NCBI GenBank assembly: GCA_036500965.1
Contig: DASYBC010000051.1
Location: 62,001 to 126,000, forward strand
DNA from: AP-15 sp036500965
Lineage (GTDB): Bacteria > Pseudomonadota > Alphaproteobacteria > ATCC43930 > CGMCC-115725
Length of the DNA: 64,000 nucleotides
Reading direction: 5' to 3'
A program made the translations under genes and the position numbers. The notes under the pieces were generated by a model. The model had not been told where the DNA came from. It did no database searches and worked only from the letters and a program-made list of their open reading frames with translations. Of this stretch, positions 42,439-50,732 are shown one piece after another; positions within the stretch are counted from its first letter, which is position 1, and the number at the start of each line of letters is the position of its first letter.

Positions 42439-42471
42439 CAGATGAGATCAGCCGACAGTTCCCAGCCATGC

Positions 42472-42502
42472 TCTCGGGGTTGCAAAACAGAATCCCCCGA
42501 GA
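42472..42502 (+). terminator. hairpin after truA
   Basis: TCTCGGGG (42472-42479) pairs perfectly with CCCCGAGA (42495-42502) across a 15-nt loop, 33 bp after the truA stop. There is no T-run, so termination is possible but not certain. Confidence 0.35.
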
Positions 42503-42630
42503 ATAATCATGCGGCCGCCGTGGACCTGCACGGCGCCGGCAATCTCGACCGCCGAGATCACGAGGTTGGCCGCTCGAGCCTCACCTTGCGTGGGGATGCT
42601 CTATGGAATACAGCCGAAATGAGGCAAGCG

Positions 42631-43611
42631 ATGCGCAGCATCACATTCGGGGCTTTTTCTCTTGCTGAGCCGCGCGCCCGCCGCTCTGACGGCGCAGAGC
42701 CTCGATTGTTTGCCGAGCACAATCTTCAGCCTTCCGAGGACCCGGCAATCCCCGAACCGGGCCCGCTCTCCGAGACCGCGCCCGAAGACACCGCAACCGA
42801 GGACACCGCTGCCGAGGAGCCGTCGCCGGCAGACTCGCCGGGATTCGCCGCGCCGGGCAGCCGTCTCTCCCCAGCCGCCCCGCGGTTTTCCGCCGGCGCC
42901 CTGTTCCATCTTGCGCTGGTTGGGCTGGTCGCCAGCCTGACCATTGGCGCCTTTTTCGGCGTCGGGTTTTTGCTGCTCGCCGGGCCGGAGAAAAAGACCG
43001 TCGCTGCGGCCCAGCCGAAGCCGTCGCAGCCATCGCCGCCGGTTTTGGTCAAGGCGGGGCTGCCGCAGCACTCGGCCGCAGCTGCCGCCATTCCGAATCC
43101 GACGACGCCGCAGCATCGGGCTGCAAGCCAATCGCCGCCGCTGCCTCCGATCAAGCCGGCGCCGGCGGCCTCACCGCCGGCCAGCACGAGCCCGGCCCAA
43201 GCCGTTTCGGCGCCGCCCGCCCCGATCCCGCCCGCGAGCCCCGCACCGGCCGCGATCGGCCCCATGGACGTAGCGAGCGGCGCCGCTCGACCCTCCCCGC
43301 GGCATGCCGCGCCGGGGCACGCTACGGAGAGGCCCTGGGCTCGCGTTCGACGGATCGCCCACGCCCGGCGGGAGCCGCGACATCCGCATGCCCGATCCCA
43401 CCGTCTCGCGCGCTCGCCAGTGCTGTCGCCGCCTCGTGTCGCGCAATCCGGGGCACGGCCGCCGGCAGGGCAGACCCAGGCGTTCGACCAGCTGTTGACT
43501 CAGCTGACCGCATCGGGCGCGCCGGCCGGCCACACCGCCCCGGCACCCTCCTTGACACCGCCACCGGCAGGGCAGCCGAACCCCTTCGCCCAGGATGGTG
43601 GGAGCAGGTAG
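42631..43611 (+). CDS. single-pass membrane protein with long Pro/Ala-rich tail
   Basis: The ATG at 42631 has GAGGCAAG upstream; 326 residues follow. The N-terminal ~85 residues are acidic (PEDTATEDTAAEEPSPADSP), then one membrane helix (LFHLALVGLVASLTIGAFFG), then about 200 residues dominated by Pro, Ala, Ser, Gln and later Arg/His. Such a layout suits a bitopic envelope protein with a disordered periplasmic arm, as in TonB- or SPOR-like proteins, but no conserved end domain is recognised. An ATG 12 bp earlier and frames further upstream are alternatives. Function unknown. Confidence 0.6.
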   Translation: MRSITFGAFSLAEPRARRSDGAEPRLFAEHNLQPSEDPAIPEPGPLSETAPEDTATEDTAAEEPSPADSPGFAAPGSRLSPAAPRFSAGALFHLALVGLVASLTIGAFFGVGFLLLAGPEKKTVAAAQPKPSQPSPPVLVKAGLPQHSAAAAAIPNPTTPQHRAASQSPPLPPIKPAPAASPPASTSPAQAVSAPPAPIPPASPAPAAIGPMDVASGAARPSPRHAAPGHATERPWARVRRIAHARREPRHPHARSHRLARSPVLSPPRVAQSGARPPAGQTQAFDQLLTQLTASGAPAGHTAPAPSLTPPPAGQPNPFAQDGGSR

Positions 43612-43644
43612 CGGCGGGCCCGTGCCGCCTCAGTCCGTGCCGCC

Positions 43645-44223
43645 TCAGTAAAGGCTGCCCGCGGCCCGGCTGACGATCAGGCCCAGCACGAGATCGACGA
43701 GCACGACCAAGGTCGCGGCGAGGCCGGTCGTCTGCAACGCCACCCGGGCGATGTACCACTCGTAGACCAGGACGGCGATCGCCGCGGCCACCTCCAGCGC
43801 CTGTGCGATCGGGTCGCCCAAGAGGCCGGACGCCGAATCGAGCCCGACCAGCACGAACAGCAGGCTCTGCGGCAGCTGGGACCAATTATAGGGGACCATG
43901 AAATCGAAGAAGCGGTGCTCGCGGCCGATCCAGCGCAGGACCGACAACATGATCAGCGGAAATGCGACCCAGGCGATCACATAGGCAATCGTCTCGACCA
44001 GAACGACGCGCACTCCCCCGGCCGCCTGCCATTGCGCGAGGCTGACCCGCGTCGTCAATAAAAACAGATAAAGCGGGTAGCTCAGTACTCCGGCGAGAAA
44101 CGAGCGCCAAAAGCCGTCGAGCGTACGATCGAAATAGGCCAGCCCGCGACGGTCGCCCTTGGCCAGCCGCAAGCAGCCGACCAGCGCCGAGCGTACCTCC
44201 AGCCGCCATGCCGTTGCCGTCAT
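43645..44223 (-). CDS. uncharacterised multi-pass inner-membrane protein
   Basis: The 192-residue product has four to five hydrophobic segments, including SFLAGVLSYPLYLFLLTT, VVLVETIAYVIAWVAFPLIM and ATLVVLVDLVLGLIVS, and a cytoplasmic N-terminus GCLRLAKGDRRGLAYFDRT. It resembles the small transporter-like or YIP1-like hypothetical proteins found beside dapE in alphaproteobacteria. It lies 20 bp after the dapE stop in the same direction, so it is probably cotranscribed. Confidence 0.78.
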   Translation of the reverse strand: MTATAWRLEVRSALVGCLRLAKGDRRGLAYFDRTLDGFWRSFLAGVLSYPLYLFLLTTRVSLAQWQAAGGVRVVLVETIAYVIAWVAFPLIMLSVLRWIGREHRFFDFMVPYNWSQLPQSLLFVLVGLDSASGLLGDPIAQALEVAAAIAVLVYEWYIARVALQTTGLAATLVVLVDLVLGLIVSRAAGSLY

Positions 44224-44243
44224 CGCGCACCGTTGCCCGTGGA

Positions 44244-45407
44244 TCAGGGGCGCTCGAAGAACAGGCCGAGGAAGCTGCGGTAGATCTCGGTCAAGGCGGC
44301 GAGATCGGCGAGATCGACCCGCTCGTCGCCTTTGTGCATGGTCTGCCCGACCAGGCCGAACTCGGCGACCGGGCAGTAGGCGTGGATAAAGCGCGCGTCC
44401 GAGGTGCCGCCGGTGGTGCTGAGCTCGGGGGTGCGGCCGGTGACCCGACGGATCGCCTCGGCCAGCGCCTGGCTGACCCTGCCTGGCGCCACCAGAAATG
44501 ATTCGCCGCTGACTGTAACGTCGAGCGTATAGCGCCCGCCGACCGCGTCGAGCCGCGCGGCGAGCCAGCGCTTCAGGCTCTCGCCGGTCCAGCGGTTGTT
44601 GAAGCGGATGTTGAATACCGCCCGCGCCTCGGCCGGGATCACGTTGGCGGCCGGGTTGCCGATCTCGATCGTCGCGACCTGCAAGGTCGAGGGCTGGAAA
44701 TGCGCGGAGCCCTGGTCGATCTCGGCCGTGGTCAGCGCGTGCAGCATCTCGACCAAGCGATGGGCGGCATTGTCGGCGAGATGCGGATAGGCGGTGTGGC
44801 CCTGCACGCCGTGGACGGTCAGCCGCCCGATCAGGCTGCCGCGCCGGCCGATCTTGATCATGTCGCCGAGCACTGCCGCCGAGGTCGGCTCGCCGACGAT
44901 GCAGGCGTCAAGCGTCTCGCCGCGCTCAGCCAGCCATTCGAGCACCTTCCGGGTGCCGTTGACCCCAGCCGCTTCCTCGTCGCCGGTGATCAACAAGCTG
45001 ATCGAGCCCTCAAAACCGCTGCCTTGCTCGGCGAGCCAGCGCTCGGCCGCGGCGATAAAGGCGGCGATGGCACCCTTCATGTCGACGGCGCCGCGCCCCC
45101 ACAGTGCGCCGTTGCTGAGGCTCGCCGAAAACGGGTCGACCGACCAGGCCTCGCGCATCCCCGGCGGGACCACGTCGGTGTGCCCGGCAAAGCACAAATT
45201 GGGCCGCCCCCGGCCTCGGCGTGCGTAAAGGTTGACGATCGCGTCGCTGCCGTCATCGCCGCCGAACAGCAGGCGGCGGCAGGTGAAGCCGAGCTCTTCG
45301 AGATGGCGGGCGACGATATCGATCGCACCCTCGTCCTTCGGCGTGACGCTTGGCCGGCGGATCAGCTCGGCGGCGAGCACAGCCGGGTCGATAGCCGCAT
45401 TCCTCAT
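44244..45407 (-). CDS. dapE: succinyl-diaminopimelate desuccinylase
   Basis: DapE removes succinate from N-succinyl-LL-diaminopimelate using two zinc ions. The ATG at 45407 gives 387 residues. Motifs: LIRRPSVTPKDEGA, FAGHTDVVPPG with a zinc histidine, GRGAVDMKGAIAA, ITGDEEAAGVNGT with the general-base glutamate, VGEPTS, and the late GGTSDARF and MHKGDERV. The frame stays open upstream to 45524 through a degenerate repeat, which is unlikely to be coding. dapD precedes it in the same direction. Confidence 0.96.
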   Translation of the reverse strand: MRNAAIDPAVLAAELIRRPSVTPKDEGAIDIVARHLEELGFTCRRLLFGGDDGSDAIVNLYARRGRGRPNLCFAGHTDVVPPGMREAWSVDPFSASLSNGALWGRGAVDMKGAIAAFIAAAERWLAEQGSGFEGSISLLITGDEEAAGVNGTRKVLEWLAERGETLDACIVGEPTSAAVLGDMIKIGRRGSLIGRLTVHGVQGHTAYPHLADNAAHRLVEMLHALTTAEIDQGSAHFQPSTLQVATIEIGNPAANVIPAEARAVFNIRFNNRWTGESLKRWLAARLDAVGGRYTLDVTVSGESFLVAPGRVSQALAEAIRRVTGRTPELSTTGGTSDARFIHAYCPVAEFGLVGQTMHKGDERVDLADLAALTEIYRSFLGLFFERP

Positions 45408-45420
45408 TCGCGTGCGCCGC

Positions 45421-45501
45421 AATCGCCACCCCCGCGGACGCGGAGGTCGAGGGGCAACCGCACGTCGGTGGTTCTGGATGCCCGCTTTCGCGCGAACGAC
45501 G
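45421..45501. repeat. degenerate interspersed repeat between dapD and dapE
   Basis: CCACCCCCGCGGACGCGGAGG near 45426-45446 and TTCTGGATGCCCGCTTTCGC near 45472-45491 followed by GAACGACGAG resemble arms of the class of repeat seen intact at 50575-50680 (CGCTTTCGCGGGAATGACGG). The pairing partner is largely eroded. Confidence 0.5.
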
Positions 45502-45534
45502 AGGAAGCATTTGCCGCGGGGCAAAAAGTAGGCC

Positions 45535-46392
45535 TCATTCGCGCAGCAATTCGTTGATTGCGGTTTTGGCGCGGGTCTGCGCGTCGACCGTCTTGACGAT
45601 CACCGCGCAATAGAGGCTGGGGCCGGGGCTGCCGTCGGGCAAGGTTTTGCCCGGCAGCGAGCCCGGCACAACCACCGAATAGGCCGGGACCCGGCCCATA
45701 TGGATGCGCCCGGTGTTGCGATCGACGATCTTGGTCGTGGCGCTGATAAAGGTGCCCATCGCCAACACCGAGCCCTGCTCGACGATGACCCCCTCGACGA
45801 CCTCGCTGCGCGCGCCGATAAAGCAGTCATCCTCGATGATCACCGGCTCGGCCTGCAACGGCTCGAGCACGCCGCCGATGCCGACCCCGCCCGAAAGGTG
45901 GCAATTGGCGCCGATCTGGGCGCAGGAGCCGACCGTCGCCCAGGTATCGACCATCGTCCCCTTGTCGACATAGGCGCCGACATTCACAAAGCTCGGCATC
46001 AGGACGACGTTGGGCGCGACATAGGCCGAGCGGCGGACGATCGAGCCCGGCACCGCGCGAAACCCGGCGTCGCGGAAGCGGTTCGACGACCAGCCGGCGA
46101 ATTTCGACGGCACCTTGTCCCACCAGCGCGCGGCGCCCCGCTCGGGATCGGTCGGGCCGCCCGGAATCTCGACCATGTCATTGAGGCGGAACGACAACAA
46201 GACCGCCTTTTTCAGCCACTGATGAACCTGCCAGCCGCCCCCGGTCTTCTCGGCGACGCGCAGCTCCCCGGAATCGAGCCCGTCGAGCGCAGCCTCGACC
46301 GCCTCGCGCGCGGCGCCGCCGGTCGATGGCGAAATCCCGTCGCGCGCCTCCCAGGCGGCATCAACGGCGGCGGCGAGATCGGCAGCAATCAT
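45535..46392 (-). CDS. dapD: tetrahydrodipicolinate N-succinyltransferase
   Basis: DapD succinylates tetrahydrodipicolinate in the lysine/diaminopimelate pathway, one step group above DapE. The protein (285 residues from ATG 46392; GTG at 46398 is an option) has the helical N-terminal domain with WLKKAVLLSFRLND and a left-handed beta-helix: VNVGAYVDKGTMVDTWATVG, GGVGIGGVLEPLQ, IGARSEVVEGVIVEQGSVL. It ends with TVDAQTRAKTAINELLR. No strong ribosome-binding site decides the start. Confidence 0.97.
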   Translation of the reverse strand: MIAADLAAAVDAAWEARDGISPSTGGAAREAVEAALDGLDSGELRVAEKTGGGWQVHQWLKKAVLLSFRLNDMVEIPGGPTDPERGAARWWDKVPSKFAGWSSNRFRDAGFRAVPGSIVRRSAYVAPNVVLMPSFVNVGAYVDKGTMVDTWATVGSCAQIGANCHLSGGVGIGGVLEPLQAEPVIIEDDCFIGARSEVVEGVIVEQGSVLAMGTFISATTKIVDRNTGRIHMGRVPAYSVVVPGSLPGKTLPDGSPGPSLYCAVIVKTVDAQTRAKTAINELLRE

Positions 46393-46402
46393 CGCCACGG
46401 TC

Positions 46403-47296
46403 TTACAGCTCGCCGGCGACGGCGCGGTGATAGCGGCGCAGGGCTCCGAGGTGGTCGGAGAGGGTGTGGCCAGCGATGCGCTGGTGATGGCGGCGGTTGA
46501 AGGTTGTCGTCAGGCAGATATGCGAGGCGCCGGCGGCCTTCCAGAAGCGGGTGTCGCGCGCCCAGTCGGCTTCGCCGCCGGTGCCCATCGACACCCAGAC
46601 CTCGATCCCGATCTTGGCGGGGTCGCGGCCGGCCGCCTCGGTCATGCGACGCAGCCGGTCGAATATTTCGGTCGCGGTCTGGTCTGGCGGGTAGGCGTTG
46701 GGCATCCAGCCGTCGCCCCATTTGGCGATGCGCTCGATAGTGCGGTCATGGTGCCCGCCGAACCACACCGGGACCCGGCCTGAGGCGGGCCTCGGGTTGA
46801 TGCCGGCATCCTCGATCGTGTGCCAGCGGCCCTTGAAGCTCACATGCGGCTCGGCCCACAGCTTTTGCATGACCTGCACTTGCTCCTCGGAGCGGCGGCC
46901 GCGATTGTGAAAATTCTCGTTGAGCCCGGTGAACTCGACCTCGTTCCAGCCGACCCCGATGCCGAGCCGGAACCGGCCGCCCGACAGCACATCGAGGCAG
47001 GCCGCCTGCTTGGCGACGAGCACGGTCTGGCGCTGAGGCAGGATCAGCACGCCCGTCGAAAAGCCGAGCCTCTGCGTGCACCCGGCGAGGTAGCCGAACA
47101 GCACGAACGGGTCGTGGAACAGATCGTCGTTGTCGTTGCGGTCCCAGCCGGGCCGGCTCGCCGCGTTGACGCCGAGCACATGGTCAGGCGCCTCGACAAA
47201 ATCGTAGCCGATCCCTTCTGCGGCCTGCGCGTATTCGCGCACGGTCGCGGGATCGCCGCCGATATCGCCCAACGGCAGCAAGGTCCCCAGTTCCAT
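46403..47296 (-). CDS. LLM-class flavin/F420-type oxidoreductase
   Basis: ATG at 47296 gives 297 residues of luciferase-like barrel. Seen are LGTLLPLGDIGGDPATVREY, FVEAPDHVLG, STGVLILPQRQTVLVAKQAA, LDVLSGGRFRLGIGVGWNEVEF, and VPVWFGGHHDRTIERIAKWGDGW. This pattern is that of the TIGR03619-type F420-dependent group, though the cofactor in alphaproteobacteria may be FMN. It is 10 bp upstream of dapD in the same direction. The substrate is unknown. Confidence 0.9.
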   Translation of the reverse strand: MELGTLLPLGDIGGDPATVREYAQAAEGIGYDFVEAPDHVLGVNAASRPGWDRNDNDDLFHDPFVLFGYLAGCTQRLGFSTGVLILPQRQTVLVAKQAACLDVLSGGRFRLGIGVGWNEVEFTGLNENFHNRGRRSEEQVQVMQKLWAEPHVSFKGRWHTIEDAGINPRPASGRVPVWFGGHHDRTIERIAKWGDGWMPNAYPPDQTATEIFDRLRRMTEAAGRDPAKIGIEVWVSMGTGGEADWARDTRFWKAAGASHICLTTTFNRRHHQRIAGHTLSDHLGALRRYHRAVAGEL

Positions 47297-47333
47297 CCGT
47301 CGTCTCCGCGGTGCTTTGATGCGCGGCGCCAAC

Positions 47334-47987
47334 CTACACCGCGGGCGCGCGGCCGACCACCGCCGTCATCGGGTCGCGTTCATCCTCGATCCATTCTGCC
47401 AGCCGATGAGTCTCGATCCGGTTAAAACCGGCGTGGCGCAGATAATGCTCGACCAGCTTGGCGTGGCCATTGTCGTCGAGGGCGCGCCAGACCGCCACGG
47501 CCTTGGTCCAAAAGCAGCGGTTCGAGAAGCCGACGACCAGCGGCGCGCCGGGCCGCAGCACCCGCGTGACCTCGCGCAGCACCGCCACGGGCCGCTGCAG
47601 ATACTGGATCGAGACGCAGATCATCGCCGCGTCGATGCTCGCCTCGGCGAGCGGCAGATGCGGGTCGCGGTTCAGGTTCTGCACAAACCAGCGGCTGAGG
47701 CGCGGGTTGGCGGCCAATTCCTCGGCATTCATGCCGTGGCCTATCACTTGCGCATAGGCTATCTCGGGCGGCAGATGGCTGACCCAGCTCGACATCAGAT
47801 CGAGCAGCACGCCGCCCGCCGGCAGCACGGTTCGATAGAATCCGGTCAAGGCGGCGATGGCGCCGTCGTCGATATGGCAGACCAGCCGCGCCGGCTCGTA
47901 GAAGAATTCGTCCTCTTCCGCGTCGAGCTTGGCAAACGCGCCGGGCGGCAGCCCGAGCGCTTCCCGATCGGTATCGATACCGGCCAT
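47334..47987 (-). CDS. class I SAM-dependent methyltransferase-like protein
   Basis: The ATG at 47987 gives 217 residues. The SAM-binding strand is GGVLLDLMSSWVSHLPPEI, with an acidic residue at the end of strand 2 replaced by the GHGMNAEEL segment, then ASIDAAMICVSIQYL (motif IV) and EVTRVLRPGAPLVVGFSNR. Met/Ser in place of the usual GxGxG glycines makes motif I atypical, but this variant is seen in a conserved alphaproteobacterial group. The substrate is unknown. Confidence 0.82.
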   Translation of the reverse strand: MAGIDTDREALGLPPGAFAKLDAEEDEFFYEPARLVCHIDDGAIAALTGFYRTVLPAGGVLLDLMSSWVSHLPPEIAYAQVIGHGMNAEELAANPRLSRWFVQNLNRDPHLPLAEASIDAAMICVSIQYLQRPVAVLREVTRVLRPGAPLVVGFSNRCFWTKAVAVWRALDDNGHAKLVEHYLRHAGFNRIETHRLAEWIEDERDPMTAVVGRAPAV

Positions 47988-48175
47988 TGCCGCCTCTGAC
48001 TTCGCGTTCTGCACCGGCCCAGCATGCCATGCCAAGGTGGGGCGAGCCAGCCGCACCGACGGGCTTGCCTGCGAACCGGCCGGCGTGAAACTGTGCGGCA
48101 GGGAGGATGGCGGGCGCGGCCCGAGCCCCGAGCGGTGCGGCGCGCCATCGAGCGGTCAGGATCGGAGGGAACGAA

Positions 48176-49102
48176 ATGCGCATCGTCATCGTCGGCCAGC
48201 AGGCCTTTGGCAAGGCCGCGCTCGAAGCCTTTGTCGCGCGCGGCGACGAGATCGCCGGCGTGTTCGCGGCACCGGACAAGCCGGGCGCCCGGCCCGACCC
48301 GCTGGTCGCCGCCGCCGAGGAGCGCGGGCTCACCGTGCACCGCTTTCCCCGCTATTCGAGCGACGAGGCCAAGGCGGCGCTCGCCGAGCTCAACGCCGAT
48401 CTCGGGGTCATGGCCTATGTGCTGCTGTTCGCGCCGCCGGAATTCTGCGCGATCCCGAAACATGGGATGATCCAGTTTCACCCCTCCCTGCTGCCATTGC
48501 ATCGCGGGCCGTCCTCGATCCCGTGGGCGATCATCCGCGGGCGCAGCGAGACCGGGCTGTCGATCTTCCGCCCGACCCCGGGGCTCGACGAAGGGCCGGT
48601 GATCCTGCAAAAGCACATCCCGATCGGCCCCGACGACACCGCCGGCTCGCTCTATTTCGACAAGATCTTCCCGATGGGGGTCGAGGCTCTGGTCGAAGCC
48701 GCCGATCTCGTCGTCAAGGGAAGGGCGATCGAGACCACCCAGGACGAGAGCCGCGCCACCTATGAAGGCTGGGTGCGCGACGCCGAATCCCGGATCAACT
48801 GGGCGAGCCACGTCGATTTCATCTACGATTTGATCCGCGGCTGCAACCCGGCGCCCGGCGCCTGGACCATGCATGGCGAGCAGAAGCTCTATTTGTTCGA
48901 CGCGAAAAAGATCACCGCGGCGACCTTTGGCGCGGTGCGCGGCAAGAAGATCGGCGAAATCGTCTCGGTCGGCCCCGAGGGCCTACGCATCCTGGCCCAG
49001 GGCGGCTATGTCGAAGTCTCGCGGGTGCGCCTCGACAGCGGCGCCAAGATCGCCGCGACCGACGCCGGCATCGCCGCCGGCACCGTGCTCGACGCAAGCT
49101 GA
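48176..49102 (+). CDS. formyltransferase/hydrolase-fold protein like the N-terminal domain of 10-formyl-THF dehydrogenase
   Basis: ATG at 48176 after CGGAGGGAA gives 308 residues. It resembles the hydrolase domain of ALDH1L (10-formyltetrahydrofolate dehydrogenase): MRIVIVGQQAFGKAALEAF, VFAAPDKPG, the catalytic FHPSLLPLHRGPSSI, GLDEGPVILQKHIPI with the catalytic aspartate, ATYEGWVRDAESRINW and IRGCNPAPGAWT. The carrier and aldehyde dehydrogenase domains of ALDH1L are absent. It could hydrolyse formyl-THF or move a formyl group to another acceptor. The canonical fmt is separately present at 40754. Confidence 0.88.
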   Translation: MRIVIVGQQAFGKAALEAFVARGDEIAGVFAAPDKPGARPDPLVAAAEERGLTVHRFPRYSSDEAKAALAELNADLGVMAYVLLFAPPEFCAIPKHGMIQFHPSLLPLHRGPSSIPWAIIRGRSETGLSIFRPTPGLDEGPVILQKHIPIGPDDTAGSLYFDKIFPMGVEALVEAADLVVKGRAIETTQDESRATYEGWVRDAESRINWASHVDFIYDLIRGCNPAPGAWTMHGEQKLYLFDAKKITAATFGAVRGKKIGEIVSVGPEGLRILAQGGYVEVSRVRLDSGAKIAATDAGIAAGTVLDAS

Positions 49103-49121
49103 GGATCGTTCATCCGCACCG

Positions 49122-49207
49122 CCCTCACCCGCCTCGCGATGCTCGGCACCCTCTCCCGCACTGCGGGAGAGGGGGGACCCGGCGCGCCAGTGACGGGTGG
49201 GTGAGGG
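49122..49207. repeat. interspersed palindromic repeat, copy 2 (CCCTCACCC...GGGTGAGGG)
   Basis: Same plan as 10013-10097: outer arms CCCTCACCC and GGGTGAGGG, inner hairpin CTCTCCCGCA-c-TGCGGGAGAG, then GGGGGGACCC. It lies between convergent genes, and its right edge abuts the stop codon of the FAD oxidoreductase gene. It may act as a terminator. Confidence 0.88.
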
Positions 49208-50539
49208 TCAGCTCGCCAGCGGGTCGGGGCGCGGGTTCGAGCCGTCGGTGAAGCGGGTGAGGCGGAAGGCGGACGGGTCGACCAGGGTCGGGTCGCCCGC
49301 CACGATGTCGGCGGCGAGCCGCCCGGCGCCGGGGCCGATGCCGAAGCCGTGGCCCGAAAAGCCGGTGGCGACGACCAGGCCGGGCAGGTTCGCGACCGAC
49401 GAGATCACCGGGATCGCATCGGGCATCACGTCGATCATGCCGCCCCAGCTCTCCGCCACGGACATGCCGCGGAACACCGGAAATGCCTCGGCAGCGGCGG
49501 TCCTGGCGCGGTCGAGCACGTATTGGTCGGGTTCGGGGTCGAGCGTGCGCATCGCCTCGAACGGGCTCGCCTCGTCAAAGGCCCAGCGCCGCTTCGTGCG
49601 CCATTCCTCGACCCAGCGCCGACCGACCCGGAAGCGCAATTTCTTCCAGTGCAGCCGGGCCGCCGGCAGGTATTCGCCCAGCAGCCGGAAATTGTCGGGG
49701 ACGAGGTCGATCGTGCGCACGCCCAACGTCGCCACGGTGTAGCCGCCGTCCATCCGCTTGCGAAACCCGAAGAGGCCGCCCGAGGCCGAGATTTCCGGGC
49801 CGCCCTCGATCGGCTCGGTGCGCATGACCGAGGCCAGCACTTTGAGCTGCGGCAATTCGATACCGAGGTTGCCGCAAAAGAGGCGCGACCAGGCGCCGCC
49901 GGCGAGCACGACCGAGGAGCAGGCGATCCGCCCCCGCTCAGTGACCGCGGCCGAGACCCGGCCGCCCGCGGTGTCGATGCCGCGCACCGCGCATCGGGTC
50001 AGGATCGCGGCACCCCGCCGCCGCGCCATCTCGGCGATTGCCGGGGCGGCAAGCTGCGGCTCGGCCTTGCCGTCGCTTTCGGTGTAGAGCGCGCCGGCCC
50101 AACCGCCGGTCAGGCCCGGCATCAGTTCGCCCGCCTCGGCACGGGTCAGCAGCCTTGTGTCGAGCTGGTATTGGCGGGCGTGATCGAGCCAGGTTCCAAG
50201 CTCGCTCAGCTCGGCCGGATTCTCGGCCAGATACATGATGCCGCAGCGGCGATAGCCGGTTTCGGCCTCGACCCGCTCATTCATCCCTTCCCACAGCCGC
50301 AGGCTCTCGATGATCAGCGGGATCTCGCGCGGGTCGCGCCCCATCTTGCGGCACCAGCCCCAATTGCGGCTCGACTGCTCGCCGGCGATGTGCCCCTTTT
50401 CGCACAGCGCGACCGAGATGCCCTTTTCCGCCAGGAACAGCGCGGTGCTGGTGCCGATAATGCCGCCGCCGACGATCACCACATCGGCGCGCTCCGGCAG
50501 CTTCTCGTCGGAGGGAACGGGGTCGACGCGCGGCGCCAT
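49208..50539 (-). CDS. FAD-dependent oxidoreductase, D-amino-acid-oxidase (DAO) family
   Basis: The 443-residue protein begins with a dinucleotide-binding motif ADVVIVGGGIIGTSTALFLA and a second FAD contact EQSSRNWGWCR, and ends with GLVVATGFSGHGFGIGPGAG, the DAO-family C-terminal FAD loop. ESWGGMIDVMPDAIPVIS is typical of the amine/amino-acid oxidase branch. It probably oxidises an N-methylated or secondary amino acid or an opine-like compound, with electrons going to oxygen or a quinone. No partner subunits are adjacent. Confidence 0.9.
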   Translation of the reverse strand: MAPRVDPVPSDEKLPERADVVIVGGGIIGTSTALFLAEKGISVALCEKGHIAGEQSSRNWGWCRKMGRDPREIPLIIESLRLWEGMNERVEAETGYRRCGIMYLAENPAELSELGTWLDHARQYQLDTRLLTRAEAGELMPGLTGGWAGALYTESDGKAEPQLAAPAIAEMARRRGAAILTRCAVRGIDTAGGRVSAAVTERGRIACSSVVLAGGAWSRLFCGNLGIELPQLKVLASVMRTEPIEGGPEISASGGLFGFRKRMDGGYTVATLGVRTIDLVPDNFRLLGEYLPAARLHWKKLRFRVGRRWVEEWRTKRRWAFDEASPFEAMRTLDPEPDQYVLDRARTAAAEAFPVFRGMSVAESWGGMIDVMPDAIPVISSVANLPGLVVATGFSGHGFGIGPGAGRLAADIVAGDPTLVDPSAFRLTRFTDGSNPRPDPLAS

Positions 50540-50574
50540 GCTGTTAGCGGTCCTTCAGATCCGAATGCGCATTT

Positions 50575-50680
50575 CCGTCACCCCCGCGAAAGCGGGGGCC
50601 CAGAGCCGGCCCCTGGCGTGAACAGGGGGTAAGCGACGGAAACCTGCCGCCCTGGGTTCCCGCTTTCGCGGGAATGACGG
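50575..50680. repeat. inverted interspersed repeat (CCGTCA...TGACGG)
   Basis: Left arm 50575-50603 begins CCGTCACCCCCGCGAAAGCG; right arm 50652-50680 ends CGCTTTCGCGGGAATGACGG. The arms pair with only a few mismatches across a 48-nt spacer. The 193-bp gap between the FAD oxidoreductase start and the beta-lactamase-fold gene stop holds little else. Confidence 0.8.
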
Positions 50681-50732
50681 ATGATCGGGAGCAGCGCACT
50701 GACGTTTTTACGAGAAACACCAAAACCGGCCG

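Noticed and set aside
45408..45524. 39-codon N-terminal extension of dapE
   Set aside because: It is read from a degenerate repeat, and DapE begins normally at the ATG at 45407.
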